A stretch of 64,000 nucleotides of DNA from Oceanospirillaceae bacterium (GTDB lineage: Bacteria > Pseudomonadota > Gammaproteobacteria > Pseudomonadales > Balneatricaceae). Within the stretch, counting starts at the first letter, position 1. Every line of letters begins with the position of its first letter. This document shows positions 36,073 to 44,522 of the stretch, in pieces. Made by a program: the position numbers and the translations under genes. The DNA lies in NCBI GenBank assembly GCA_024640955.1, contig JAHEDZ010000008.1:51057-115056 (forward strand). Reading direction: 5' to 3'. Below the pieces are notes generated by a model, which searched no databases, was not told the DNA's origin, and worked only from the letters and a program-made list of their open reading frames with translations.

Positions 36073-37039
36073 ATGGCCAAGCAACCGGCTCCCTTTGGAT
36101 CGAGCGAAGCGCGAGCATGCCCTTAATGCTGTAAACGAAGCTTTCGCCAGCGCCATTGCCAACTTGCAGGTTGATCTGGGCCTTGAGGAGCTGTTCGAGA
36201 AGATCTATGTGCCTATCGCTTGCTGGGTCTATGAACAGCATCAACCGGGTACACCGCTAGTAGTCGGCATCAACGGTGCTCAGGGGGCGGGGAAGGCACG
36301 CCTTTTCAATCTTCTTGAGGTTGTACTCTCTGAGGCTTTCGGCCTACGAGTCGCTAACCTCTCAATCGATGATATCTACCTTACGCGCGCAGAGCGTGAG
36401 AAGTTAGCCGACGCAGTCCACCCGATGCTGGCAACCCGAGGCGTACCTGGCACACATGATGTAGACCTCGGCCTGCGCCTGTTGCAGCAGCTTAAGCAGT
36501 CGCAAGAGCGGGCGGTGGTGCGCATACCCATGTTCGATAAATCCACCGATGAACGAACACCTCAGGAGAGTTGGCAGGAGTTTGCTGGGCCAGTCGATGT
36601 GATTGTGTTCGATGGTTGGTGCATTGGTGCTGCCCCGGAGCCTGAAGAGCGCCTGAGTCAGCCTATTAACGACCTCGAAACGAAGGAAGATAGCGACGGA
36701 CGCTGGCGCCGCTATGTAAACGAACAGCTTGCGGGCCCTTACCAAAGACTGTTCGATGAGGTTGATCTGCTGATCTGTCTACAGGTGCCAAATATGCGCG
36801 CGGTCTACAACTGGCGTGCAGCGCAAGAGGTGAAACTGAGTGAACGTGCAGCGCTGCTGTATGAGGATCGCACTCCCACCGATCCGCTGAGGATTATGGG
36901 GTCCGAGGAGATTCGCCGCTTTATTGCCCACTACGAGCGTCTGACCTGCTGGATGTTGGAGGATATCCCCAAACGCGCCGACCTGACGTTAGAGCTCAAT
37001 GACAATCACAAGATTGCAGCGATTAAGATTCGCAGTTAG
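36056..37039 (+). CDS. D-glycerate-3-kinase-like P-loop protein with altered Walker A
   Basis: A 327-residue protein similar to D-glycerate 3-kinase/Tda10-type kinases: GINGAQGAGKAR (71-82), NLSIDDIYLTRAEREKLA, HPMLATRGVPGTHD, IPMFDKSTDERTP and DVIVFDGWCIGA follow the family order. The Walker A Ser/Thr after the Lys is Ala81 and the next residue Arg82, where the family has GSGKST. Mg-ATP binding may be impaired or altered. The start lies in a tandem repeat without a clear ribosome site. It ends overlapping the convergent lipoprotein gene by 4 bases. Confidence 0.82.
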   Translation: MALLTQWPSNRLPLDRAKREHALNAVNEAFASAIANLQVDLGLEELFEKIYVPIACWVYEQHQPGTPLVVGINGAQGAGKARLFNLLEVVLSEAFGLRVANLSIDDIYLTRAEREKLADAVHPMLATRGVPGTHDVDLGLRLLQQLKQSQERAVVRIPMFDKSTDERTPQESWQEFAGPVDVIVFDGWCIGAAPEPEERLSQPINDLETKEDSDGRWRRYVNEQLAGPYQRLFDEVDLLICLQVPNMRAVYNWRAAQEVKLSERAALLYEDRTPTDPLRIMGSEEIRRFIAHYERLTCWMLEDIPKRADLTLELNDNHKIAAIKIRS

Positions 37040-37728
37040 ATCGGTAGGAAGGGGGCAGTCGCAACGCCCTGGAGTATACGGTTGATTGAGCGGTCGGTCG
37101 ATGTCGCTACGATCTCCGCCATCATGTCTTGCGTGGCGATCAGCTTGCCGAAGATGCGCTCGTAGCTCAGATTTGTTAGGTCGCTACTGATGCTGTCACT
37201 GAGAATTAGCAGCTCGTCATTCGAGCGTTTCGAGTTGTGCATCATCCAAGCGACCTTCTCAAGGTTGCGCGCGCTGTTGTAGAGCTTCTGCTGATCGATC
37301 TCGTCGAGGAAGAAAAACTCGTCACGGTAGTCGTAACTCGCATGTAACATGCCGGTAACGGCGATCATCAATGCAAATATGCGATCACCTTGATAGCTCT
37401 CGTCGAATGCCATTGGCAGGGCATCCAGGCCGTAGAGATTATTTAGCTCGGCATGGCGAATCGGGCGCGGAGTGCCGAGTAACTGCTCCAACCGGGTATT
37501 GATCGTCGTACCGGGGGCAGCTTTGCGTAGCTCAGCTGGGTTGCGCTTATAGAGTTTGATGGTAAGTTCGCGCGCCAGTTTGCGCCCCACATTGATATGT
37601 TGGTCGATAATCATATCGACCTCGGACTTGGCCAGGTTCTGCAGACGCAGCTCTTTGTTGGCGATGGGGGCGCAGCCGGTAAACAGTAATACGCTGAGCA
37701 GCATCAATAAGGCAGAGCGAAACTTCAT
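37036..37728 (-). CDS. Hypothetical lipoprotein
   Basis: A 230-residue protein with a lipoprotein signal (KFRSALLMLLSVLLFTGCAP, lipobox FTGC). The rest is helical and charged, with RIFALMIAVTGMLHASYDYRDEFFFLDEID in the middle and no recognised domain. The ATG at 37728 is preferred over a TTG four codons upstream. It is divergent from pdxH. Probably anchored in the envelope, function unknown. Confidence 0.72.
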   Translation of the reverse strand: MKFRSALLMLLSVLLFTGCAPIANKELRLQNLAKSEVDMIIDQHINVGRKLARELTIKLYKRNPAELRKAAPGTTINTRLEQLLGTPRPIRHAELNNLYGLDALPMAFDESYQGDRIFALMIAVTGMLHASYDYRDEFFFLDEIDQQKLYNSARNLEKVAWMMHNSKRSNDELLILSDSISSDLTNLSYERIFGKLIATQDMMAEIVATSTDRSINRILQGVATAPFLPI

Positions 37729-37818
37729 CAAATATCTCAATACCGAGCGGATCCTATACCGGCTAGTATATAGTGAGCCGCAGCAAAAGATAGAAATCTA
37801 CACGAGGTTGTACCGAAT

Positions 37819-38457
37819 ATGAGCAACACCCAGGATGTAAGTGCAGTACGCCGTGAGTATGAACTGGATGGGCTGGAGCGCTCGGCTTTGGTGTCTGATC
37901 CGGTAATTCAGTTTAGTCACTGGATGGATGAGGCGTTAGTTGCAGACCCCAACGATGCCACGTCGATGACATTGGCAACGGCCGATATCTCCGGTTATCC
38001 GAGTGCCCGTATCGTGCTGCTGAAGGGTTTTGATGCGCGTGGCTTCACCTGGTTTACCAATTATAAGAGCGAGAAGGGGCAGCAGCTCGATGACAACCCG
38101 CGGGCGGAGTTGCTGTTCTACTGGAAGGCGCTTGAGCGACAGGTACGTATTCGTGGTAAGGTTGCGCGCGTTTCGCGTGAGGAGAGTGTTGAGTACTTCC
38201 AATCCCGTCCTCTGGGTTCGCAAATCGGTGCAGTTGCCTCTGAGCAGAGCCATCCAATTCCTGGGCGTGAGCTGTTGGAGCAACGTGTCGAGAAGTTAAC
38301 TGAGCAGGGCGTTGTTGAGTGTCCCTCACACTGGGGCGGCTTCCGCTTGGTGCCAGAGCGGTTTGAGTTTTGGCAGGGTCGCGCAAGCCGCCTGCATGAC
38401 CGTTTCCGCTTCACGGCGACCACAACGGGTTGGCATATCGAGCGGTTGCAGCCCTAA
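37819..38457 (+). CDS. pdxH: Pyridoxine/pyridoxamine 5'-phosphate oxidase
   Basis: An FMN-dependent enzyme oxidising PNP and PMP to pyridoxal 5'-phosphate. The 212 residues match the family end to end: MTLATADISGYPSARIVLLKGFD, GFTWFTNYKSEKG, then RPLGSQIGAVASEQS, and the C-terminal WQGRASRLHDRFRFT containing the PLP/FMN-site Arg residues. Stands alone, 42 bases before the SlyD-like gene in the same direction. Confidence 0.96.
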   Translation: MSNTQDVSAVRREYELDGLERSALVSDPVIQFSHWMDEALVADPNDATSMTLATADISGYPSARIVLLKGFDARGFTWFTNYKSEKGQQLDDNPRAELLFYWKALERQVRIRGKVARVSREESVEYFQSRPLGSQIGAVASEQSHPIPGRELLEQRVEKLTEQGVVECPSHWGGFRLVPERFEFWQGRASRLHDRFRFTATTTGWHIERLQP

Positions 38458-38499
38458 CGCCTGGCCGCCCTGAAAAAGATCAAAGTAAGAGTTGAGCTA

Positions 38500-38958
38500 A
38501 TGAAGATCGAAAAAGATATCTATGTAGAGTTTCACTACGCCCTGGTTGAGGGCGGCGAGGTGCGAGATGGTTCGCGCTCATCGGATGAGCCTCTGTCCTA
38601 CATTCATGGCCACAATATGTTGGTACCAGGCTTAGAGCAGGCTCTGGAAGGGCGTGTCGAGGGTGACCACTTCCAGGTAGAGGTTCCGCCAGCGTTGGGT
38701 TACGGCGAGCGTGATGAAGAGCTGTTTGAGGTGGTCGAGCGTGAGGCCTTTGCTGACTTGCCGGGCCTGAAGAAGGGGATGCTGGTCAATCTGGAAGATG
38801 GCGAGGGTGAGCCGCAGCTAGGCCGGGTCGTTGAGCTAGATAATCGTGAAGTTAAGATCGATCTGAACCACCCTTTTGCCAGCCAGACACTGATGTTTGA
38901 TGTGGAGGTGTTGAACGTGCGTAAGCCGACTGAGGCTGAGGTTGCTGAGCTCGGTTGA
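38500..38958 (+). CDS. SlyD-type FKBP peptidyl-prolyl isomerase
   Basis: 152 residues: an FKBP core split by an insert-in-flap chaperone domain (about 70-125), with GHNMLVPGLEQALEGRVEG and ALGYGERDEELFEVV. The C-terminus ends shortly after the FKBP fold, so the His/Cys-rich nickel-binding tail of E. coli SlyD is absent. This points to an SlpA/short-SlyD role in prolyl isomerisation and folding rather than metal storage. Confidence 0.87.
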   Translation: MKIEKDIYVEFHYALVEGGEVRDGSRSSDEPLSYIHGHNMLVPGLEQALEGRVEGDHFQVEVPPALGYGERDEELFEVVEREAFADLPGLKKGMLVNLEDGEGEPQLGRVVELDNREVKIDLNHPFASQTLMFDVEVLNVRKPTEAEVAELG

Positions 38959-38984
38959 TTTTTTGGACGCCAGAGCGTCGTCTT

Positions 38985-39019
38985 GTGGGAGGGGATCTTC
39001 GCGCAGCGAAGGTCGCGAT
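38985..39019 (+). repeat. REP-like element, family 1 (plus orientation)
   Basis: GTGGGAGGGGATCTTCGCG then CAGCGAAGGTCGCGAT, the plan GTRGGAGC-stem-GGTCGCGA. It pairs with the inverted copy at 39045-39078. Confidence 0.65.
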
Positions 39020-39044
39020 TGGATAGAGGTCGTGGTCGGTTAGA

Positions 39045-39078
39045 TGTCGCCACCTCGGCTTCGCCGAGATACCTCCTA
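39045..39078 (-). repeat. REP-like element, family 1 (minus orientation)
   Basis: On the minus strand TAGGAGGTATCTCGGCG, loop, then AGCCGAGGTGGCGACATC. With 38985-39019 it forms an inverted pair about 25 bases apart, a BIME-like arrangement. Confidence 0.65.
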
Positions 39079-39124
39079 GAAAAACCCGATGCCCTCGATA
39101 AAAAAATATCCATCGATACCTCTA

Positions 39125-39138
39125 TTGAGATAGGTCAA
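39125..39138 (+). promoter_or_regulatory. FNR/ANR-like box upstream of the 43-residue membrane protein
   Basis: TTGAGATAGGTCAA matches the TTGAT-N4-ATCAA consensus at 8 of 10 informative positions. If TATCGT (39161-39166) is the -10 element, the box centre falls near -41.5, the class II activator position. Inference; an FNR-like regulator is encoded at 21607-22299. Confidence 0.4.
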
Positions 39139-39203
39139 TTAAGCAACTCCTAATATGCGTTATCGTTAACTTAACGAAATAACTGACATAGCAGGCGAAC
39201 ATC

Positions 39204-39335
39204 ATGTTTGGTATCGACATCTACGTATTAGAAACTCTTATCCCTAGCGTTATCGGGGTTATGGCAATGGCGGGTGTTATGACTTGGGGTTTCCTTAAGG
39301 CTAAGGACTTAATGGAGCACGAACCGCACAAGTAA
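39204..39335 (+). CDS. Small single-helix membrane protein (43 residues)
   Basis: An ORF of 43 codons: an acidic start (MFGIDIYVLETLIP), one hydrophobic helix (SVIGVMAMAGVMTWGFL), then a charged tail KAKDLMEHEPHK. AGGCGA lies about 7 bases before the ATG. It has its own promoter-like region and is followed by a stem-loop at 39371-39397, so it looks monocistronic. Size and form are those of small respiratory-complex or transporter subunits, but no family is recognised. It fills most of an otherwise 490-base gap. Confidence 0.6.
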   Translation: MFGIDIYVLETLIPSVIGVMAMAGVMTWGFLKAKDLMEHEPHK

Positions 39336-39370
39336 GCTGTACGCTCTCAGATCACACAAATTACACTGCA

Positions 39371-39397
39371 CTCTGGCACTGGTACCCGGTGTCAGAG
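39371..39397 (+). terminator. Stem-loop after the small membrane protein
   Basis: A 9-bp stem, CTCTGGCAC with GTGTCAGAG (one G-T pair), with a 9-base loop. Only a short T stretch follows, so termination strength is uncertain. Confidence 0.45.
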
Positions 39398-39450
39398 TTC
39401 GTTAGTCTAGGCGCCTCGCAAACTCTTCAGCGGCACTGGCCGCAGGTATC

Positions 39451-40071
39451 GTGCCCCAATACTCTCGTCCTACCACTTCCACTATCAACGAAATCGAGAT
39501 AAAACGCAGTCGTTTTATCGCTCAGGCTATTCCGTTGACGGATACGGCCGAGTTACATCGTCTACAGGCGCAGCTTCAACTAGAACACAACAAAGCAAGC
39601 CATCACTGCCTTGCTTATGTGTTGGGTAGCCCGCAGCAGCCGCGTGCTGCTGGCAGCTCGGATGATGGTGAGCCCTCAGGTACTGCCGGCAAACCGATGC
39701 TCAATGTGTTACTGCAGCAGCAGATTGGCGATGTGGGTGTCGTTGTTACACGTTATTTTGGCGGCACTAAACTGGGGGCAGGGGGGCTGATTCGTGCCTA
39801 TGCTCAGGCCGTTGCTGAGCTAGTGAAGGTGTTGCCGTTGGCGCCGGTTGAGAGCCGCCAGAAGCTCAGTATCAACTACCCCTATAACCTCGAACCGCAG
39901 ATACAGCGACTGCTCAACCCGTTACAGGTCGAGTTGCTCGAAGAGCAGTTCGGTGAAGCGGTCAGTAAAACGCTCAGCGTTGTTGAATCCGATTATGAAA
40001 CGCTCAGGGCCAGCCTCGCGGGGCTGGCTCATCTGGGTGTTAGTGTTCAGTCAGAGCCGCAGCTCTCTTGA
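39451..40071 (+). CDS. YigZ/IMPACT-family protein
   Basis: 206 residues. The N-terminal UPF0029/Impact domain (about 15-120) shows EIKRSRFIAQAIPL, KASHHCLAYVLG, DDGEPSGTAGKPML and the signature VVVTRYFGGTKLGAGGLIRAY. A C-terminal DUF1949 ferredoxin-like domain (about 140-200) follows. The start is GTG at 39451. YigZ homologues are widespread. A translation-related role is proposed for the eukaryotic relatives, and the bacterial function is unsettled. Confidence 0.9.
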   Translation: MPQYSRPTTSTINEIEIKRSRFIAQAIPLTDTAELHRLQAQLQLEHNKASHHCLAYVLGSPQQPRAAGSSDDGEPSGTAGKPMLNVLLQQQIGDVGVVVTRYFGGTKLGAGGLIRAYAQAVAELVKVLPLAPVESRQKLSINYPYNLEPQIQRLLNPLQVELLEEQFGEAVSKTLSVVESDYETLRASLAGLAHLGVSVQSEPQLS

Positions 40072-40074
40072 ACC

Positions 40075-40239
40075 TTAGCTCTCAAATCGTAATCGAGAAC
40101 ACTGGCTCTGCATACCATTAACCTCGCCTATCAGGTCGCTGATCTCTTGGAGGCCATCGTTGGTCTGATTGCTAAGTTCAATACCATTCTCGGCCGCCTC
40201 TTGAGTACGAGAGGAGAGCTGGCGTACTTCATCAACAGT
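40075..40239 (-). pseudogene. Remnant of a methyl-accepting chemotaxis protein C-terminus
   Basis: The minus frame ending at the TAA (40075-40077) reads VDEVRQLSSRTQEAAENGI then SNQTNDGLQEISDLIGEVNGMQ. The first part is the DEVRxLA hairpin tip region of chemoreceptor signalling domains and the second the returning helix, so an internal deletion seems to join them. Upstream the similarity ends within about 10 residues and the valS terminator follows. No start or transmembrane part exists here. Confidence 0.5.
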
Positions 40240-40263
40240 TTCGGTGGGTATTGAGAACGCGCC

Positions 40264-40315
40264 AAAAAAAACGGGAGCGCTCGCCGAGTTTAACTCTCGT
40301 GAAGGCTCCCGTTTT
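40264..40315 (-). terminator. Rho-independent terminator of valS
   Basis: An 11-bp stem, AAAACGGGAGC with GCTCCCGTTTT, followed on the minus strand by eight T residues. It lies 34 bases after the valS stop codon. Confidence 0.88.
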
Positions 40316-40348
40316 GGGCTGTTTTATAGCGTATTAGGTGAGGTCTAT

Positions 40349-43204
40349 TTAGAGTGCCTCTATATTGCGGCACTGCTCTTCGAGCTGCGTTTTCGCCTTG
40401 AGAGCATCGTCTGCTTTGGCGCGCTCTTTGGCAACAACCGCTTCGGGAGCGTTAGCCACGAACTTTTCGTTGCTCAGCTTCTTCTCAACACGATCCACTT
40501 CACCCTGCAGACGGTCGATCTCCTTCTGCAGGCGCGCAAGTTCGGCATCTTTATCAATCAGACCGGCCATCGGAACCAGTATTTCCATATTGCCAACCAG
40601 CTGAGTGGCAGACATCGGCTTGTCGTCACCGGCATTCAACCAAGTGATCGATTGCAGCTTGGCGAGCTTCTTCAGGAAGGTAGCGTTGGCGTTTAGACGA
40701 CGCTGATCTTCGTCACTACCGTTAGCAAATAGCAGGTCGAGATCCGTTGATGGAGAGATCTTCATCTCACCACGGATGTTACGCACAGCAGTGATAACAC
40801 CTTTGAGCCACTCGATATCCGCTTCTGCCTGAGTATCAATGCGCTCAGCATTGGCGACAGGGAAGGCCTGTAGCATCAGGGTATTGCCCTCAACACCGGC
40901 CAAGCCTTTAATCTGGTGCCAGATCTCTTCAGAGATAAACGGCATGATTGGGTGGCTCAGGCGCAGAATGGTCTCGAGTACACGTACGAGTGTCCGGCGT
41001 GTACCACGTTTGGCTTCAGCCGAGGCGTTGTCATCCCAGAGTACCGGTTTAGAGAGCTCGAGGTACCAGTCACAGTACTGGTTCCAGACGAAGTCGTAGA
41101 GTGTCTGGGCAGCGAGGTCGAAGCGGTACTCATCCAGGTGCTTGGTGAGCACCTCTTCGGTACGCTGCAGTTCGCTGATAATCCAGCGATCCGCCAGTGA
41201 CAGCTCAACTTCGTTGCCAGTCTGGCCACAGTCTTCGCCCTCGGTGTTCATCAACACGTAGCGTGCGGCATTCCAGAGCTTGTTACAGAAGTTGCGGTAA
41301 CCCTCGAGGCGCTTCATATCCCAGTTGATATCGCGGCCGGTGGTGGCCAGTGCAGCCAGCGTGAAGCGCAGGGCGTCGGTGCCGTGTGCGCTGATGCCGT
41401 CCGGGAACTGAGCTTCGGTACGCTTGGCGATCTTCTCAGCTAACTGCGGCTGCATCATGTTTCCGGTTCGTTTCTCCAGCAGGTCTGCCAGCGGAATACC
41501 GTCGATCATATCGAGCGGGTCGAGGACGTTGCCCTTGGACTTGGACATCTTGTCGCCGCTCTCGTCACGGATCAGGCCGGTGACGTAAACATTTTTAAAC
41601 GGCACCTGCGGCTTGCCATCTTCATCTTTCATGAAGTGCATGGTCATCATGATCATGCGCGCTACCCAGAAGAAGATGATGTCGAAGCCGGTTACCAGCG
41701 TGTCGCTTGGGTGGAAGGCTTTGAGGCGATCTGTATTCTCAGGCCAGCCCAGTGTGCCGAAGGTCCAGAGTGCAGAGCTGAACCAGGTATCGAGTACGTC
41801 ATCATCCTGACGCAGCGTCAGTTCAGGGTCGAGGTTGTACTTCTCACGCGCCGCTTCAGCCGAGTTTGCTACATAGACATTGCCAGCATCATCATAGAAC
41901 GCTGGTATACGGTGTCCCCACCAGAGCTGACGAGAGATACACCAGTCCTGGATGTCGCGCATCCAGGCGAAGTACATGTTCTCGTACTGCTTAGGTACAA
42001 ACTTAATGTCGCCATCTTCAACCGCTTTGATCGCTGGCTTCGCCAGTGTCTTAGCGTCACAGAACCACTGGTCTGTCAGCATTGGCTCGATAACAACGCC
42101 ACCACGGTCGCCGTAAGGCACGGTCATGGCGTTCTCTTCAATTTTCACCAGCAGGCCGAGCTCGTCAAGCTCTGCAACGATAGCGCGACGAGCGGCGAAG
42201 CGCTCCATGCCGCGGTACTTCTCTGGCAGGGTAGGGTCGAGGTCGTTGTTGACGCTACCGTCGAAGTTGAAGGTCTGTGCCTCATCGCGGATGTCAGCGT
42301 TGAGCGTCAGCACATTGACCATTGGCAGCTTCTGGCGCTGACCAACCTGATAGTCGTTGAAGTCGTGCGCCGGGGTGATCTTCACACAGCCGGTACCCTT
42401 CTCCATGTTGGCGTGTTCATCGGCAACGATTGGGATGTGGCGGCCAACGAGCGGCAGAACGATCTCTTTGCCTACAAGGTTGTCAAAGCGTTCGTCTTCG
42501 GGGTTTACCGCAACACCTGTGTCGCCCAGTAGGGTTTCAGGACGTGTAGTACCCACAACGATGTGGTCTTTGCCATCCTTGGTGGTTACGCCATTGGCCA
42601 GCGGGTAGCGGATGTACCACATCTTGCCGTTCACTTCGCGGTTCTCAACCTCAAGGTCAGAGATTGCTGTGTGCAGTTTAGGATCCCAGTTAACCAGACG
42701 CTTGCCGCGGTAGATCAGGCCGTCATCGTAGAGACGTACGAACACTTCCTGTACCGCGTGGTAGAAACCGGAGTCCATAGTGAAACGTTCAGTCGGCCAG
42801 TCAACCGAGTTACCGAGACGACGCATCTGACGTGTAATGGTTCCGCCCGACTCACCTTTCCACTCCCACACCTTCTCGATAAAGGCGTCGCGGCCAAGGT
42901 CGTAGCGGCTCTCACCGGTCTCTACAGCCAGTTTGCGCTCTACCACCATCTGCGTAGCGATACCGGCGTGGTCAGTACCGACCTGCCATAGTGTGTTGCG
43001 ACCCTGCATTCGACGGTAGCGAATCAGCGTATCCATCAGTGTGTGCTGGAAGGCGTGGCCCATGTGCAAACTACCGGTGACGTTCGGTGGTGGGATCATG
43101 ATCGAGTAGCCCTCGCCCTCGCCAGATGGGGCAAAGTAGCCCTTATCTTCCCAGTCTTGGTACCACTTCTGTTCTATCGCCTGCGGCTGGTAGGTCTTAT
43201 CCAT
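40349..43204 (-). CDS. valS: Valyl-tRNA synthetase
   Basis: Charges tRNA-Val. The class I signatures are [15 protein letters not shown] (HIGH) and DKMSKSKGN (KMSKS), the editing domain lies between them, and the C-terminal coiled-coil arm (about 885-950, [21 protein letters not shown]) contacts tRNA. I chose ATG 43204, giving 951 residues starting [15 protein letters not shown] as in Pseudomonas. An in-frame ATG at 43252 adds 16 residues not seen in homologues. Monocistronic with its own terminator. Confidence 0.97.
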   Translation of the reverse strand: MDKTYQPQAIEQKWYQDWEDKGYFAPSGEGEGYSIMIPPPNVTGSLHMGHAFQHTLMDTLIRYRRMQGRNTLWQVGTDHAGIATQMVVERKLAVETGESRYDLGRDAFIEKVWEWKGESGGTITRQMRRLGNSVDWPTERFTMDSGFYHAVQEVFVRLYDDGLIYRGKRLVNWDPKLHTAISDLEVENREVNGKMWYIRYPLANGVTTKDGKDHIVVGTTRPETLLGDTGVAVNPEDERFDNLVGKEIVLPLVGRHIPIVADEHANMEKGTGCVKITPAHDFNDYQVGQRQKLPMVNVLTLNADIRDEAQTFNFDGSVNNDLDPTLPEKYRGMERFAARRAIVAELDELGLLVKIEENAMTVPYGDRGGVVIEPMLTDQWFCDAKTLAKPAIKAVEDGDIKFVPKQYENMYFAWMRDIQDWCISRQLWWGHRIPAFYDDAGNVYVANSAEAAREKYNLDPELTLRQDDDVLDTWFSSALWTFGTLGWPENTDRLKAFHPSDTLVTGFDIIFFWVARMIMMTMHFMKDEDGKPQVPFKNVYVTGLIRDESGDKMSKSKGNVLDPLDMIDGIPLADLLEKRTGNMMQPQLAEKIAKRTEAQFPDGISAHGTDALRFTLAALATTGRDINWDMKRLEGYRNFCNKLWNAARYVLMNTEGEDCGQTGNEVELSLADRWIISELQRTEEVLTKHLDEYRFDLAAQTLYDFVWNQYCDWYLELSKPVLWDDNASAEAKRGTRRTLVRVLETILRLSHPIMPFISEEIWHQIKGLAGVEGNTLMLQAFPVANAERIDTQAEADIEWLKGVITAVRNIRGEMKISPSTDLDLLFANGSDEDQRRLNANATFLKKLAKLQSITWLNAGDDKPMSATQLVGNMEILVPMAGLIDKDAELARLQKEIDRLQGEVDRVEKKLSNEKFVANAPEAVVAKERAKADDALKAKTQLEEQCRNIEAL

Positions 43205-43325
43205 GAGGTCGCGTTGTCTCTTCGTTGCAAACACTGATTTCTGAAGGGGCATGATTATACCTGCACTGGCCCCGGTTATACAGCCGCGCGCGAGGCTTCG
43301 GTTTATTCGGTGTCAGCACGAAAAA

Positions 43326-44522
43326 CTATTCGGATTGCAGTGCCGTTATCGGGTCGAGTGCGCCCGCTTGACGGGCGGGGATGATGCCGCTGAGAAGCCC
43401 GGTGATAAAGGCGATTCCGAGTGCGAGTAGGAGGTAACTCGGGACGAGTTCGACGGGTAGAGCGGGGGCGAGCAGCTGCGCAATAGCGAGCAGTGTCAGC
43501 GCGAGAATCAGGCCGATGAAGCCGCCGATTAGCGATAGCAGTGTCGATTCGGCCAGAAAGATCAGGCTCAGGGTTCTACGAGAGGCCCCGAGTGCCCGAA
43601 TCAGGCCTATCTCTGCGCGGCGTTCATGTACGGCCGTCACCATGATGGTCAGGATCCCGATGCTGCCAACCAACAGTGAAATAGCCCCAAGACCCGCGAC
43701 GCTTAGCTTCAAAATGTCGAGAATGCGCCCGAGCGTGCTCATCATTTGATCCTGGGTCATCAACGAAAAATCTTCGTTGCCGTGACGGCGAATTAGCCGC
43801 TCTGAGATCTGCCTGGCAACAGCCTCAGCTGTATAGGCGGCGCTGTAGGTGACATCAATCTCCATTAGGCCAGGCCGGTTAAACAGCGAGAGAGCTCGCT
43901 CGGTATCGATGTAGACGATGTCGTCAAGATCATAGCCGAGCATCTGGCCTTTTTCAGCTAGCACGCCGACGACGCGATAACGCTCACCGCCAACACGCAG
44001 GAACTGGCCGACAGCCGCCTGGCCTCGAAAGAGTTCACGCCAAACTTTGGCGCCGACGACGGCGAACGGCTGAGGGTAGCTGCCCCTGCTGTCGGGCAAA
44101 AACTGTCCCTGGGCCAGCTCAAACTGCCAGGCCTCGGGCATCTGATGGTTGACGCCGAGGATATCGGTGTAGCGTACGCGGTTGTTGTATTCGACGGCTC
44201 CGGTGCCCTGAACCACAGGAATCACGGTCTCGATACCTGGCAAGCGCTGGAGTGAGCGGGCATCCTGAAGCGTTAGTGGTCGAGTGCTCGCCATGAGCGC
44301 ACCAGTACCACCGGTCTGAGTACGCCCCGGATTAATGGCGATGATACGTGTGCCAAACTGCGAGAAGGTCTGCACTACATATTGTTGGACTCCCTGCCCT
44401 AGACTTGTCAGTAGTACAACCGAGAGAATGCCGATTGCGATACCGAGCATCGTAAGAGCAGAGCGCATCGGATTTGCGCGGATGCTGCGCAACGTGAACT
44501 CGAACAGATCATCAATTCGCAT
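43326..44522 (-). CDS. ABC exporter permease, MacB/FtsX type (second)
   Basis: 398 residues: N-terminal membrane helix (RSALTMLGIAIGILSVVLLTSL), a periplasmic MacB-PCD domain (about 50-250) and three C-terminal helices with the FtsX signature ERRAEIGLIRALGASRRT. The ATG at 44522 has GAGGGG upstream and overlaps the preceding permease gene by 11 bases. Works with the ATPase and HlyD-type adaptor upstream. Two distinct permeases suggest a heterodimeric membrane unit. Confidence 0.87.
   Translation of the reverse strand: MRIDDLFEFTLRSIRANPMRSALTMLGIAIGILSVVLLTSLGQGVQQYVVQTFSQFGTRIIAINPGRTQTGGTGALMASTRPLTLQDARSLQRLPGIETVIPVVQGTGAVEYNNRVRYTDILGVNHQMPEAWQFELAQGQFLPDSRGSYPQPFAVVGAKVWRELFRGQAAVGQFLRVGGERYRVVGVLAEKGQMLGYDLDDIVYIDTERALSLFNRPGLMEIDVTYSAAYTAEAVARQISERLIRRHGNEDFSLMTQDQMMSTLGRILDILKLSVAGLGAISLLVGSIGILTIMVTAVHERRAEIGLIRALGASRRTLSLIFLAESTLLSLIGGFIGLILALTLLAIAQLLAPALPVELVPSYLLLALGIAFITGLLSGIIPARQAGALDPITALQSE

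Noticed and set aside
41636..42532. 298-codon frame antisense to valS
   Set aside because: Lies wholly within valS; no recognisable motifs.
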